A stretch of DNA of 25,395 nucleotides from JAYVIQ01 sp043770215 (GCA_043770215.1 JAYVIQ010000057.1:1-25395), one strand, 5' to 3'. Shown: positions 14,778-24,276, counted from the first letter of the stretch. Program-made: numbers and translations. The notes: generated from the sequence alone by a model not told the origin.

Positions 14778-16034
14778 TTAATTTTCTACCACTAAATCTT
14801 TAAATGATTGGTCATAGAAGCCATTTTTTAGCTTTTCAGACAACTCTTTAAAGGTATTTATAGTGTAGTCTACATCTTCTGTTGTATGTGAAGCCGTAGG
14901 TATAACTCTAAGCATAATTATTCCTTTAGGGACTACTGGATATACAACAATAGAGCAGAATATACCATAATTTTCTCTCAAATCCATGATTATTCTTACA
15001 GCTTCTGTTTCATTTCCATTTAATATGACAGGAGTTACAGGAGATTGTGTAGTTCCAATATTAAATCCTGCGTCTCTAAATCCTTTTTGAAGCTTGTTTA
15101 CAATTTTCCATAAATTTTCTTTATGTTCTGGTTGGCTTCTTAAAATATCTAACCTTTTTTGCATGCCTATTACCAATGGCATTGGCAATGTCTTTGCATA
15201 AATTTGAGATCTCATGTTGTATCTCAAATAATTTATCACTTGTTCATCTGAAGATATAAATGCTCCAATACCAGCCATAGATTTTGCGAAAGTAGAGAAA
15301 TAAACATCTATGCCATTTTGTACCCCTTGCTCCTCTCCAGTACCAGCTCCTGTTTTACCCATAGTTCCAAAACCATGAGCATCATCTACCATTAATCTAA
15401 AATTAAACTTCTTTTTAAGTTCTACTACCTCTTTCAGCTTTCCTTGGTTTCCAGACATGCCAAAAACACCTTCTGTAATCACAAGTATAGCTCCACCAGA
15501 CTCACCCGTAAGTTTAGTTGCTCTTTCAAGTTGTTTCTCTAAACTTTCTATATTGTTGTGTTGGTAAACAAAGCGCTTGCCTATATGTAATCTAAGTCCA
15601 TCTATGATACATGCATGTGATTCAGCATCATAAACTATAACATCTTTTCTATCTACCAATGCATCTATTGCTGATACAATTCCTTGATATCCAAAATTCA
15701 ATAAAATACAATCTTCTTTTTGGGTAAATTCAGCTAGATCTGCTTCTAGTTTTTCGTGAAGTGTGGAGTTACCAGACATCATTCTGGACCCCATTGGATA
15801 CGCCAATCCGTAATCAATAGACCCTTGAGCATCTGCTTTTCTTACTTCTGGATGGTTTCCCAAACCTAAATAATTATTCAAACTCCAGTTCAAAACTTCT
15901 TTACCTCTAAACATCATTCTAGGTCCTAATTCACCTTCTAATTTTGGGAAAGTAAAATAACCATGGGCAACTTTGCTATGTTTTCCTAGAGGACCTCTAT
16001 CTCTTAATAATTTTTCAAATAAATCAACTGCCAT
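14778..16034 (-). CDS. Alpha-oxoamine synthase (serine palmitoyltransferase or cysteate acyltransferase type)
   Basis: A 418-residue PLP enzyme of the alpha-oxoamine synthase family, which condenses an amino acid with an acyl thioester. Key residues: H140 in DAESHACIIDG (PLP stacking), D218 and H220 in VDDAHGFG, and the Schiff-base lysine K251 in FSTFAKSMAGIGAF. The N-terminal block FEKLLRDRGPLGKHSKVAHG with EVLNWSLNNYLGLGNHPEV is typical of the Bacteroidota subgroup. The product is probably 3-ketosphinganine (sphingolipids) or, with cysteate, the precursor of capnine sulfonolipids; glycine C-acetyltransferase is less likely. The ATG at 16034 is chosen over a TTG at 16103 because a -7 box lies between them. 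Monocistronic. Confidence 0.8.
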   Translation of the reverse strand: MAVDLFEKLLRDRGPLGKHSKVAHGYFTFPKLEGELGPRMMFRGKEVLNWSLNNYLGLGNHPEVRKADAQGSIDYGLAYPMGSRMMSGNSTLHEKLEADLAEFTQKEDCILLNFGYQGIVSAIDALVDRKDVIVYDAESHACIIDGLRLHIGKRFVYQHNNIESLEKQLERATKLTGESGGAILVITEGVFGMSGNQGKLKEVVELKKKFNFRLMVDDAHGFGTMGKTGAGTGEEQGVQNGIDVYFSTFAKSMAGIGAFISSDEQVINYLRYNMRSQIYAKTLPMPLVIGMQKRLDILRSQPEHKENLWKIVNKLQKGFRDAGFNIGTTQSPVTPVILNGNETEAVRIIMDLRENYGIFCSIVVYPVVPKGIIMLRVIPTASHTTEDVDYTINTFKELSEKLKNGFYDQSFKDLVVEN

Positions 16035-16080
16035 ATTTGTATCTGTTTTACGGAATCTGTATTTTTTTTTCAAATTTCCA

Positions 16081-16088
16081 CAAATATA
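16081..16088 (-). promoter_or_regulatory. -7 promoter element of the oxoamine synthase gene
   Basis: Minus-strand TATATTTG is an exact TAnnTTTG match, 46 bases before the ATG at 16034. No TTG stands at the usual 20-base distance. Its place inside the longer open frame argues for the shorter protein. Confidence 0.55.
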
Positions 16089-16232
16089 ACATAAATAGGG
16101 CAAATTTTATACGATTTCTACATTTGAAATTACCAATTAAAACTTAAAAATTAAAATAAATGATTTCTTTTGGCTAAAGCCTTATAAATTAGTAATTTTA
16201 GAAATATTAATTTTGTATTTTAACAATATTAA

Positions 16233-17414
16233 ATGATGAAAAAAACTAAAAGTCTTATACTAATATTTATATTAAGCTTATTTTTTAATAGCTTTTTATT
16301 TTCTCAAGATGAACAATACCAAGAAGCTTTAAAACATATATCTGAACTAAACAGAGTCAAAGCTTATGAAATTTTGATTGATATAATAAAAAAGCATCCT
16401 AATTTTTCAGAGGCTCACTACCAAACAGGTCTTATAAACACGTATTTCAATAGAGATGATGAGGCACTTGCTAATTTTAATAATGTTCTTTCACTTAACA
16501 AAGCAGAAGTTTTAAATGCTAGTTTTGAGCTAAGTAAACTATACATCAAAAAATCTGAATACAACTCTGCATTGCTTTTATTAAATAGTGTTATAGAGAA
16601 AGATGTTTCTAATGATAAAGCTCTCTACGAAAGAGCTAGAATAAAAAACATAATGCTTGACTTTAATGGAGCTAGTAATGATTTAACTACTGCTATCTTA
16701 TACAATCCCGCTGATTATTTGTATTATTACCAAAGAGGTCTTGCACTTATTGAGTTAAGAAACTTCCCAGGGGCTATTCAAGATTTTGATAAAGTTATAA
16801 ACAACATAAAATCAACTCCTGAGTTAGAAACTGGTTATTTTTATAGAGGTTATGCATACTACCAAGAAGGTTTAGATCCAAAATATAGAGGACACAAAGG
16901 ACTTTTTCATAAATGCTTATCAGATTACAACATGTGTATTGCTTTAGACAAAAATGATGAAGCCGCTTATTTCAATAGAGGTGAGGCAAATATGGCCCTA
17001 AACAATTACATAAATGCAATCAGTGATTACAAACATGCTTTATTATTAAACCCAAAAAACTATGATGCTCTTTACAATAAAGCTATGTGTAACTATTCTT
17101 TAGGTGAAATAGAAAGTGCTGTTGTAGACATGAAAAAACTATTGGTTCAAAATCCAAATTTTACAGATGCCTATTTTCAATTAGGAGTATGGAGCTATGA
17201 ATCAAACCAAACTAAAGAGTCTATTGCTTATTTCACTAAACTAATTTCGTTAGAAGAAGTTCACTCTGATGCATATTTATTCAGAGGTTATGCATTTTTA
17301 GATGAAAATAATATGAAGTCTGCATGCCAAGACTGGGTAGTAGCAGATAAATTGGGAGATAAAGAAGCTCACAAAGACATAATAAAATACTGTAGTAGCA
17401 TAGGAAAAAAATAA
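16233..17414 (+). CDS. Exported TPR-repeat protein
   Basis: A 393-residue protein. A signal peptide (about 1-25, FLFSQ) is followed by tetratricopeptide repeats over almost the full length (about 28-385), with units such as SEAHYQTGLINTYFNRDDEA, DYLYYYQRGLALIELRNFPG, EAAYFNRGEANMALNNYINA and YDALYNKAMCNYSLGEIESA. TPRs form a superhelical protein-binding scaffold, presumably periplasmic here; the partner is unknown. A TAATTTTG box at 16208-16215 fits a -7 element just upstream but lacks a clear -33 partner. The stop overlaps the maf start (TAATG), so the two genes are co-translated. Confidence 0.85.
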   Translation: MMKKTKSLILIFILSLFFNSFLFSQDEQYQEALKHISELNRVKAYEILIDIIKKHPNFSEAHYQTGLINTYFNRDDEALANFNNVLSLNKAEVLNASFELSKLYIKKSEYNSALLLLNSVIEKDVSNDKALYERARIKNIMLDFNGASNDLTTAILYNPADYLYYYQRGLALIELRNFPGAIQDFDKVINNIKSTPELETGYFYRGYAYYQEGLDPKYRGHKGLFHKCLSDYNMCIALDKNDEAAYFNRGEANMALNNYINAISDYKHALLLNPKNYDALYNKAMCNYSLGEIESAVVDMKKLLVQNPNFTDAYFQLGVWSYESNQTKESIAYFTKLISLEEVHSDAYLFRGYAFLDENNMKSACQDWVVADKLGDKEAHKDIIKYCSSIGKK

Positions 17415-17989
17415 TGTTAAATCATTTAGATAATAAACGTGTTATACTGGCTTCCTCTTCACCGAGGAGGTCTTTTTTATTAAATGAAATTGGAGTTAAA
17501 CATATAGTTAGAAAAATAAATTTCGATGAAAGTTTTCCAAAAACAATGCCTCCATTAGAAGTTTCTTTATTTGTATCAACTAAAAAAAGCGAACAAATTT
17601 TGGAAATTGAAGATAATGATATTTACATTTTTGCAGATACAGTTGTTGTTTTAGAAAATGAAATTTTAGAAAAACCAAACAATAAAATTGAGGCTTTAAA
17701 AATGCTTTCTAAGCTATCAAATAACACACATCAGGTAGTAACTGGGGTTACACTACTATCAAATCAAAAAAGAATTAGTTTTAAGGACGTTTCAAAGGTA
17801 CACTTCAAAGCAATAAATGAAAAAGAGATAGAACACTACATAGATTCATACAAGCCTTTTGACAAATCTGGCTCTTATGGCATTCAAGAATGGATAGGCA
17901 TGATTGGAATAGATTCTATTGAAGGTTCTTATTTTAATATAATGGGATTACCTACCCACAGAGTGTATGAAGAGCTATTAAAATTCTAA
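17414..17989 (+). CDS. maf: Maf-family nucleoside triphosphate pyrophosphatase
   Basis: A 191-residue protein of normal Maf length. Family motifs: ILASSSPRRSFLL (11-23), IFADTVV with catalytic D75, EKP (86-88), VVTGVTLL and the FDKSGSYGIQEW...IEGSYFNIMGLP block. Maf proteins hydrolyse dTTP, UTP or modified NTPs to monophosphates; the SGSYGIQ block fits the YhdE (dTTP/UTP) type. Translationally coupled to the TPR gene; its stop overlaps the convergent gpsA stop by 3 bases. Confidence 0.93.
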   Translation: MLNHLDNKRVILASSSPRRSFLLNEIGVKHIVRKINFDESFPKTMPPLEVSLFVSTKKSEQILEIEDNDIYIFADTVVVLENEILEKPNNKIEALKMLSKLSNNTHQVVTGVTLLSNQKRISFKDVSKVHFKAINEKEIEHYIDSYKPFDKSGSYGIQEWIGMIGIDSIEGSYFNIMGLPTHRVYEELLKF

Positions 17990-18999
17990 CTCAATTTTGA
18001 TTTTAATAAATGATACTCCACTAAAGGTGAAACATTGTCATACATTATTCTATAGACGGCTTCACAGATAGGTAAATCTAATTTATTTTTATCTATGACA
18101 TGTTTTAAACTTTTTATGGCATAATAGCCTTCCGCTACCATTTTCATTTCTATTAATGCAGATTTAACAGTATATCCTCTTCCAACCATTGTACCCAATG
18201 TTCTATTTCTGCTAAATTGAGAATAGGTTGTTACTAGCAAGTCTCCTAAATATGGCGATCTACTTAAATCTCTATCAGCACCAGGATACAATTGGTTTAA
18301 AAAAATAGCAATCTCTTGCATAGCATTTGAAACTAGTACTGCCTGAAAATTATCTCCAAAATTGATGCCATAAGAAACACCGCATGCTATGGCGTACACA
18401 TTTTTCATTATGGCTGCATACTCTATGCCTACAACATCAGATAGTACAGATACTTTTGTGTAAGATCCGCTAAAAAAATTTAATGCTTCTTTAAAATTTT
18501 CTTTGTCTATGGTTCCTAATGTTAGGTAACTTTGTTTGCCCATAGCTACTTCTTCTGCATGGCAAGGACCAGAAATGATTGCAATATCCTTTTCTTTTAC
18601 ATTAAAATATTGTACTAAATAATCAGATACTAAAGCATTATGCTCTGGTATCATCCCTTTTATGGCAGTAATAATTTTTTTATTTTTAAAAACGTCTTTT
18701 GGTAAAGTATTTAAAACATTTAACACATAAGCTGCTGGTACAGCAAATAAAACATAATCACTTTTTAAAACTATATTTTTGACATTTGTACTAGGCTTTA
18801 CAAATCGCTTATCAATTAAAACAGAAGTAAGGTAATTAGGATTGTGCCAAAATGTTTTGATGAAATCAACATCCTGTTCTTTTCTAACCCACCAGCGCGT
18901 TTCTATTTTATTCTCTGTCAAAAGTTTGATTAATGCCGTAGGCCAGCTACCGCTACCAATTACCGCTACTGAAGGAAAAGATTTTTTTCTTGAAATCAC
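17986..18999 (-). CDS. gpsA: Glycerol-3-phosphate dehydrogenase [NAD(P)+]
   Basis: A 337-residue protein. It reduces dihydroxyacetone phosphate to sn-glycerol-3-phosphate for phospholipid synthesis. NAD-binding VAVIGSGSWPTAL (11-23; the usual GTA appears as PTA), AIKGM (112-116), GPCHAEEVA (144-152) and IMKNVYAIACGVSYGINFGDN with catalytic K199. The start is GTG at 18999, since the glycine loop begins 15 residues in and no ATG precedes it. Its stop overlaps that of maf, leaving no room for a separate terminator. Confidence 0.94.
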   Translation of the reverse strand: MISRKKSFPSVAVIGSGSWPTALIKLLTENKIETRWWVRKEQDVDFIKTFWHNPNYLTSVLIDKRFVKPSTNVKNIVLKSDYVLFAVPAAYVLNVLNTLPKDVFKNKKIITAIKGMIPEHNALVSDYLVQYFNVKEKDIAIISGPCHAEEVAMGKQSYLTLGTIDKENFKEALNFFSGSYTKVSVLSDVVGIEYAAIMKNVYAIACGVSYGINFGDNFQAVLVSNAMQEIAIFLNQLYPGADRDLSRSPYLGDLLVTTYSQFSRNRTLGTMVGRGYTVKSALIEMKMVAEGYYAIKSLKHVIDKNKLDLPICEAVYRIMYDNVSPLVEYHLLKSKLS

Positions 19000-19019
19000 T
19001 CTAAGTGTTTTATTTTAAA

Positions 19020-19027
19020 CAAAAATA
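19020..19027 (-). promoter_or_regulatory. -7 promoter element of gpsA
   Basis: Minus-strand TATTTTTG matches TAnnTTTG and lies 20 bases before the GTG start. No TTG at 20 bases, so the assignment is tentative. Confidence 0.4.
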
Positions 19028-19192
19028 AGAAATAATTACGCAGCTACACACCTAAAATTATTTATTTTACACAAGACTAGCTTAGTTCTCTTTTTTAAAT
19101 GTTTTTAAAACAAAAAAAAGGCATTTTAAATAATTTTGTCTTAATATTTTATCAGAAAAATCAAAAGCACAATACTCAATTCTTATTTTTAG

Positions 19193-19361
19193 GTGGGTAC
19201 CCGTAATTGTACCAATAGTGGAATTGACTAGTGATTTTGGGCATAACCCTAACTGGTCAGGCTCTATTTCTAGCTTTTCTATCTGAAAAGAAAAAAAAGA
19301 GGTCCACTTAGATCGTTTTCGCAAAAAAATTATAGGTTCTGGTATCATTGCGGATATTCAC
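19193..19361 (+). repeat. Structured intergenic repeat, copy 3
   Basis: A 169-base copy, more diverged. Left end GTGGGTACCCG (19193-19203, three differences from GTGAATATCCG); right end CGGATATTCAC (19351-19361), identical to copy 1. The left arm (TAATTGTACCAATAGTGG) and core (TAGTGATTTTGGGCATAACC, GGTCAGGCTCT) align with copy 2. The central hairpin survives in shorter form, CTTTTC (19274-19279) / GAAAAG (19285-19290). TATTTT occurs close to both ends. Confidence 0.85.
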
Positions 19362-19477
19362 ATATTTTCATTAAAAAAATACTTACAAATTATTTTAGAA
19401 CCTTTAATTCTTTTTACAAAAAAAATCAACTATTATGATTAATTTAATGTTTTGAAACAAAATGAAAATAATAAAGA

Positions 19478-20446
19478 ATGAAAAATTTATTTAATCTAAA
19501 AAAAATATTTGCGTTAGGTATAATCATGCTATTTGGTTTATCTTGTAAAAAAGAGTCTGATGAACTTACACCTAAGACAAAAGCAAAATCAATTTTAGAA
19601 ATTGCTAAAGAAAATCCAGAACTTTCTATTTTTGTAGAAGCACTTAAAAAAACAGGATTAGATACATTATTAAATCAGCCAGGTACTTACACTATTTTTG
19701 CACCCAAAAATTCTGTTTTTGGTGACAACTTTAGTGTTGGAAACACTAGCAAAGAAACTTTAACAAAACTAGTATCAAACCATGTTATAGGAGCTATAAA
19801 TTTGGCCTCAAGTTTTAAAACTGGTTACATAAAGACTTTTTCTGAAGGTCCTGGAAGAAACAAAATTAGTATGTATATAAGTTTAGATGCTAACCCTGGA
19901 TCTGTAACTTTAAATGGTAAAAGCAAAGTTATACCAGCAGATATAGTTGCCTCTAATGGGGTTATTCACTATGTAGATGGTATTATTTCTGTCCCTACTA
20001 TTTTTGATCATGCTAAAGCAAACCCTGAAGCCTTTAAATCTTTGGTTTCTTATTTAACTAGACCTTCTCAGAAAGGAGTCTTAAAACTTATAGACACAGT
20101 TGCTACATCTGTTAATCCATATACTTTATTTGCCCCTACTAATGCTGCTTTTGATCTTGCAACGGGTGACAATGGATTTGCTAAAGGTGCTAGCGATGCT
20201 CAAATAACTGAATTGTTGAGGTATCATATTGTAAAATCAAATGTTATTTCCTCTTCTTTGACAGATAAACAAAGTATTACTACTGATTTGAGTCAAAAAA
20301 TTGCTGTAGCCTTAGATATAACTGGCATCAAAATTAAGGATCAAGCCAATAGAATAAATACTATTGGTTTAAAAGATGTTCAAGCAAGCAATGGTATAAT
20401 TCATGTTGTAAGTACTGTTTTTCAACCAAAATTTAATGCAAGGTAA
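19478..20446 (+). CDS. Fasciclin-domain (FAS1) surface lipoprotein
   Basis: A 322-residue protein. A lipoprotein-like signal ends LFGLSC (C23), with an acidic stretch after the cysteine (CKKESDE) that may resemble a surface-export signal of Bacteroidota lipoproteins. Two FAS1 domains follow: about 37-172 (TYTIFAPKNSVF, H-box NHVIGAI, ASNGVIHYVDGII) and about 174-316 (PYTLFAPTNAAFD, RYHIVKSNVI, ASNGIIHVVSTV). FAS1 domains act in cell adhesion and matrix binding. It lies 116 bases after repeat copy 3 and ends in its own terminator. Confidence 0.9.
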   Translation: MKNLFNLKKIFALGIIMLFGLSCKKESDELTPKTKAKSILEIAKENPELSIFVEALKKTGLDTLLNQPGTYTIFAPKNSVFGDNFSVGNTSKETLTKLVSNHVIGAINLASSFKTGYIKTFSEGPGRNKISMYISLDANPGSVTLNGKSKVIPADIVASNGVIHYVDGIISVPTIFDHAKANPEAFKSLVSYLTRPSQKGVLKLIDTVATSVNPYTLFAPTNAAFDLATGDNGFAKGASDAQITELLRYHIVKSNVISSSLTDKQSITTDLSQKIAVALDITGIKIKDQANRINTIGLKDVQASNGIIHVVSTVFQPKFNAR

Positions 20447-20465
20447 CATTTTAAATACAATAATT

Positions 20466-20495
20466 AAGTGTAGCATACGTATGCTACACTTTTTT
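20466..20495 (+). terminator. Rho-independent terminator after the fasciclin gene
   Basis: A perfect 26-base palindrome (20466-20491, half-site AAGTGTAGCATAC) followed by T to 20495. It forms a long GC-containing stem about 20 bases after the stop codon. Confidence 0.88.
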
Positions 20496-20535
20496 ACTCC
20501 AAAAAGTTTCAGTTAAAATACTTTAATGTCATTGC

Positions 20536-21828
20536 ATGAGGTTAAATTTAAAATTTAAAAGTGGTAATTCTTTGGTTTACTCTATTGTAAAAACATTGAG
20601 TTTCTTTTGCATACAATTATTTTATAAAAACACGTATTTTAAGGGAATTATAAACATCCCTAAAAACGCTGGTATTCTTTTTGCGCCAAACCATCAAAGT
20701 GCTTTTTTAGATGCGCTAATGGTGTCTCAAATGCTACCCTCTCAGAATAGATTTTTGATTAGAGCAGATATTTTTAAAGGTAAACTAGTAAAAAAAATAC
20801 TTAGCTCCCTAAACCTATTACCCATTTATAGATTATCTGATGGCAAAAAAAACATGGATAATAATGAAGCTATTTTTTTAGCGGCAGAAGAATCTTTGCA
20901 TAGAAAAGAAACCATTGTTATTTTTCCAGAAGGAAATCAATTGGCTAGTTGGCAACTTAGGCCTCTTAAAAAGGGATATGCACGCATTGCTTTTGGCACT
21001 TTAAAAAAAGAAAATACTGACTTAGATTTATACATTGTACCTGTTGGCATAAATTACTATCACTTTGTAGACTACAGATCAGATTTAGTGGTAGAATTTG
21101 GTAAAGCTATACATATAAATGACTATCAAAATTTATTGTATCAAAATGAATCTAAGGCAATCAATGCAATTAAAAATGACTTATCTACGTCTTTGTCAGA
21201 ACTTATTTTTGATATAAAAGACTCCTTAAATCATGAAAAAATAAAAGCTGTTTCATTTTTACTATCCCATCCTAAATTCAATTTAGAGCAAGATTTTGAG
21301 CTAAAAAAAACATTCTTTAATGCCTGTAATACAGATTTGACAAGCTCTAAAATAGCTTTTGAAGTAAATGATGTTTATTCCCTATTAGAGACTAATGGAG
21401 TAAATGCCGAAGATTTTTCTATAGCCCGAAAATCAAAAATTAATTTATTCTTTGTACCGATATTTTATCTCACTTATTGGTTTGCTAAATTCATACATTC
21501 GCCAGTTTTTTTATTAATAGAGAATCTAATCAATACTAAAGTAAAAGACCCTCACTTTTATGCTTCTATTAGGTTTGCAGGTAGTTTTATTTTATTCCCT
21601 TTGTATTATGCTACGGGGCTATTTATACTTACTGTATTGTTCTCATTTGGTGTTGCTAGTACTTTTCTTATGGCTACTGCTATTGCTTCTTATTTTGGCA
21701 TTTTGGCTGGAGATTCTATAAAGTCAAGAAAAAAAAGAAAAGCAATAGAATCTATAACTGGTGATTTTGATGTATTTGACAAAAAAATATATGACAAGGT
21801 CCAATTAATACTGGATAAACTAAAGTAA
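20536..21828 (+). CDS. PlsC-type glycerol(phosphate) acyltransferase
   Basis: A 430-residue membrane protein. The PlsC domain (about 20-215) shows APNHQSAFLDA with H53 and D59 (HX5D spacing rather than the usual HX4D) and IFPEGNQ (129-135) with LRPLKKGYARIAF. The HX5D spacing and FPEG followed by a long insert recall the Gat/Sct1-type glycerol-3-phosphate acyltransferases and a common Bacteroidota group. A C-terminal region of about 200 residues carries two or three membrane segments (about 304-320 and 346-395). It probably transfers acyl chains to glycerol-3-phosphate or lysophosphatidate; which one cannot be told from sequence. Convergent with the following minus-strand pair, 30 bases apart. 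Confidence 0.85.
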   Translation: MRLNLKFKSGNSLVYSIVKTLSFFCIQLFYKNTYFKGIINIPKNAGILFAPNHQSAFLDALMVSQMLPSQNRFLIRADIFKGKLVKKILSSLNLLPIYRLSDGKKNMDNNEAIFLAAEESLHRKETIVIFPEGNQLASWQLRPLKKGYARIAFGTLKKENTDLDLYIVPVGINYYHFVDYRSDLVVEFGKAIHINDYQNLLYQNESKAINAIKNDLSTSLSELIFDIKDSLNHEKIKAVSFLLSHPKFNLEQDFELKKTFFNACNTDLTSSKIAFEVNDVYSLLETNGVNAEDFSIARKSKINLFFVPIFYLTYWFAKFIHSPVFLLIENLINTKVKDPHFYASIRFAGSFILFPLYYATGLFILTVLFSFGVASTFLMATAIASYFGILAGDSIKSRKKRKAIESITGDFDVFDKKIYDKVQLILDKLK

Positions 21829-21858
21829 GAAGCTTCAATTTTTACTCTTCATATATTT

Positions 21859-24276
21859 TTATTTATACAGGCTGTAATTTAAATAATCATCATCAAAATT
21901 TTTAAATTTAACTAAAGGGGGATTAAAATTTGAAAAATATGAAATACTTCCTTCTCTATTGTAAGGTACATAACTCATTTTTTTTTCTAAATCTGTTTGC
22001 AAATTTGAAAGATAAAGATTGTAAATATCGCATCGGATAGCTGCTGATTCTAGAATTTCTTGCTGAGATTGGTTTAAAAAGTTTTTAGGTAAGCTACCCG
22101 TGTATTTAAGTGCAAAACTAGCTGCGGCAGTCAAATCTTTAGATTTAGAGTACTTAATGGCATTTTTATAGTGTTGTATGAATGGTGTAATGTCTTTATT
22201 TTTTGATTCTTCGTGTCTATTGGAAGAAAAATTAAATGGTTTGCTCATGTACCACATTCCTCCTGAGGAAGTCATAGAAAAATAAGCATTGCCCAAATAA
22301 TAATTTAGGAAAGGATCTTTAGGATTTTGTTTATGTTGTTTTTTAAAATGAATCAACTGTTCTAAAAAAGTAAGTTTGTTAAATGCTTTTTTGGTACTAG
22401 GCAAAGGGTTACCCAAATTATAGAAATTTAAATTAAATGGGTTTTCTCCAAAAACATCTTGCCAATACACTTTAGGAAACTTTTTATACACTGTTAAAGC
22501 TTGTTCAAATTTACCTACACGTACTAACTTTTGAGCCAGTACATCATACATTTTCCAAATGTCATATTTTCCTTTAATTGTATTACTAGGCGTTTTGTAT
22601 AAGTAATGCTCAGCATAAACATCATTAGTGTTTTGAGTAATAAAACCATGATAATCAGATTTACTTTTTGATTCTATTAAACCAACTGTTTCCAAAACTG
22701 TTTTATTTGATGCTCTACTATATAAATTCAAATACAAATTCTGTCCAAAAAATGGATAATGTTGATTGTGGGGTAAATAACTTTTAGCTTCAAGCAAAAA
22801 ACCTTCTGCAGCAACCTTTGGAAACTGTGTCATAAAAGCACCCATATTTCTTGCCATCTGCATCCTCATATATACACAACTTTCTTTGTTTTCATCATAA
22901 CAATACTCTAAATTATTTTTTCCAAATCTATGTTTATCCATTTTTTGAGCATTTTTGTACAAGAATAAAATATCCTTTTGATAGCTTTTATCTACAATTT
23001 TTTTGTCAAGATTGACATAAAAATCAATTAATCTTGCTTGAATGTATTGGTTTTGAACTTTTTTGTATTTCTCTGGGTCAAAGTTATTGGTAGGCAAATC
23101 CAATAAATGTTTTAGGTAGAGTTCTACCAATTCATAAAATAGTTGATTCTTTCTTACAATTTTAATTTTTTGAATGTACTGTAGAAACTCCAATGCATAT
23201 TTTTTATCATTTTTATAATTTACAAAGTTTGCATCTTCATCTTCACATTCATTTTCTTGATAACAATCCTCTTTATAGAGTTTAGATACTAAAAGCCAAT
23301 CTTCAATTTTATTGATTTCTCTATTTACTAAAAAATCAAAATACCTGTTTTTGGGGTTTAATTGCTGAATTTTTTTAAGATTATCCAACCCTCTTCCGTA
23401 ATTTTTTAAACTTTTGATTGTGTAATAATAAGAGCGTGTAGTATCATTTAATCTGCTGGCAAACTTTTCGTCAAAACTATCAGAATAATACAAAAGCTCT
23501 ATGTTTCTTTTTTGCTTATCAAATCCATGAATAAAACAATCTAACAACAGTTCTTGGGTGTTTTTAGAAACCAAAGCAAAATAATGTTGAGCAGAATTAT
23601 CTAACCAGGTTTTGTTGTTCGTTGTAAAATATTGATTAAAAAGATCATGAACAAGAGTTATATCTGACTTATAGTAAGCCTCAATTATGGCTTGATAAGC
23701 ATACCTTTTTCTAACAAATGGATCTTTGATATTACTTATTTCTTTTTTGATTTTTACTGCATCTAAAACAGACTGAATAGTTATTTTTTGAGGCTGCTGG
23801 TAAGAATCATTTTTTTCAAAACAATCCCACTTAGATTCAAAAGCTATTCTGCTATTTACTTTTACTTTTTTAGCATTCTGAGCAAAAGCAAACCCATTTC
23901 TTAAAAGTTTTGTGAGGTATAAATGAGCTTCATTTTTTTTATTTTTCTTTAAACTGTTTAAAACAGAATTTTCAGCAATTGTATCAAGTTCAAAAAGTGC
24001 TTTTCTTATAACATTTTTAGAAACTTCATGGTTGCAATACACGTACCATTGGTTTATGTTTTGGTCAAAATTATAACTTTCCCCTGAGTTATACCCCTCA
24101 TTTAAATATTCTTTAGTGAAACAAAAAGCATTTAAATTACTGAAATTCAATAAATTACTATCGAAATTAGAAATTCTATACTCTTCTAACATTGGATAAT
24201 ATCCACAAGAAAAAGAGTTGGTTACAATTAATAAGATAACGAGTAAGCTGTTAATGGGTTTTAAAAATATTTTCAT
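21859..24276 (-). CDS. Large exported helical protein of unknown function
   Basis: An 805-residue protein not recognised by function. An N-terminal signal ends NSFSC (C24; an imperfect lipobox) and the mature start CGYYPMLEEYRISNFDSNLL is tyrosine-rich, a style I recall from Bacteroidota proteins of unknown role. The rest is almost wholly helical, rich in Lys, Asn, Tyr and Leu, with TPR-like helix pairs towards the C-terminus (KLVRVGKFEQALTVYKKFP, NPKDPFLNYYLGNAYFSMTS). No enzyme motif is seen. Its start overlaps the end of the upstream gene by 26 bases, so the two are probably translated together and act together at the cell surface or in the periplasm. Confidence 0.65.
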   Translation of the reverse strand: MKIFLKPINSLLVILLIVTNSFSCGYYPMLEEYRISNFDSNLLNFSNLNAFCFTKEYLNEGYNSGESYNFDQNINQWYVYCNHEVSKNVIRKALFELDTIAENSVLNSLKKNKKNEAHLYLTKLLRNGFAFAQNAKKVKVNSRIAFESKWDCFEKNDSYQQPQKITIQSVLDAVKIKKEISNIKDPFVRKRYAYQAIIEAYYKSDITLVHDLFNQYFTTNNKTWLDNSAQHYFALVSKNTQELLLDCFIHGFDKQKRNIELLYYSDSFDEKFASRLNDTTRSYYYTIKSLKNYGRGLDNLKKIQQLNPKNRYFDFLVNREINKIEDWLLVSKLYKEDCYQENECEDEDANFVNYKNDKKYALEFLQYIQKIKIVRKNQLFYELVELYLKHLLDLPTNNFDPEKYKKVQNQYIQARLIDFYVNLDKKIVDKSYQKDILFLYKNAQKMDKHRFGKNNLEYCYDENKESCVYMRMQMARNMGAFMTQFPKVAAEGFLLEAKSYLPHNQHYPFFGQNLYLNLYSRASNKTVLETVGLIESKSKSDYHGFITQNTNDVYAEHYLYKTPSNTIKGKYDIWKMYDVLAQKLVRVGKFEQALTVYKKFPKVYWQDVFGENPFNLNFYNLGNPLPSTKKAFNKLTFLEQLIHFKKQHKQNPKDPFLNYYLGNAYFSMTSSGGMWYMSKPFNFSSNRHEESKNKDITPFIQHYKNAIKYSKSKDLTAAASFALKYTGSLPKNFLNQSQQEILESAAIRCDIYNLYLSNLQTDLEKKMSYVPYNREGSISYFSNFNPPLVKFKNFDDDYLNYSLYK

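Larger units (their letters stand above)
19000..19477. other. Intergenic region with repeat copy 3
   Basis: Contains a gpsA promoter element (19020-19027), repeat copy 3 (19193-19361) and 116 bases of AT-rich leader before the fasciclin gene. The 88-codon minus-strand frame at 19082-19348 is produced largely by the repeat and is not a gene. Confidence 0.7.

Noticed and set aside
16035..16103. TTG start adding 23 residues to the oxoamine synthase
   Set aside because: A TATATTTG promoter element lies within this stretch and family members begin near MAVDLFEKL.
19082..19348. Minus-strand open frame of 88 codons
   Set aside because: It is antisense to repeat copy 3, has low complexity outside it and matches no family.
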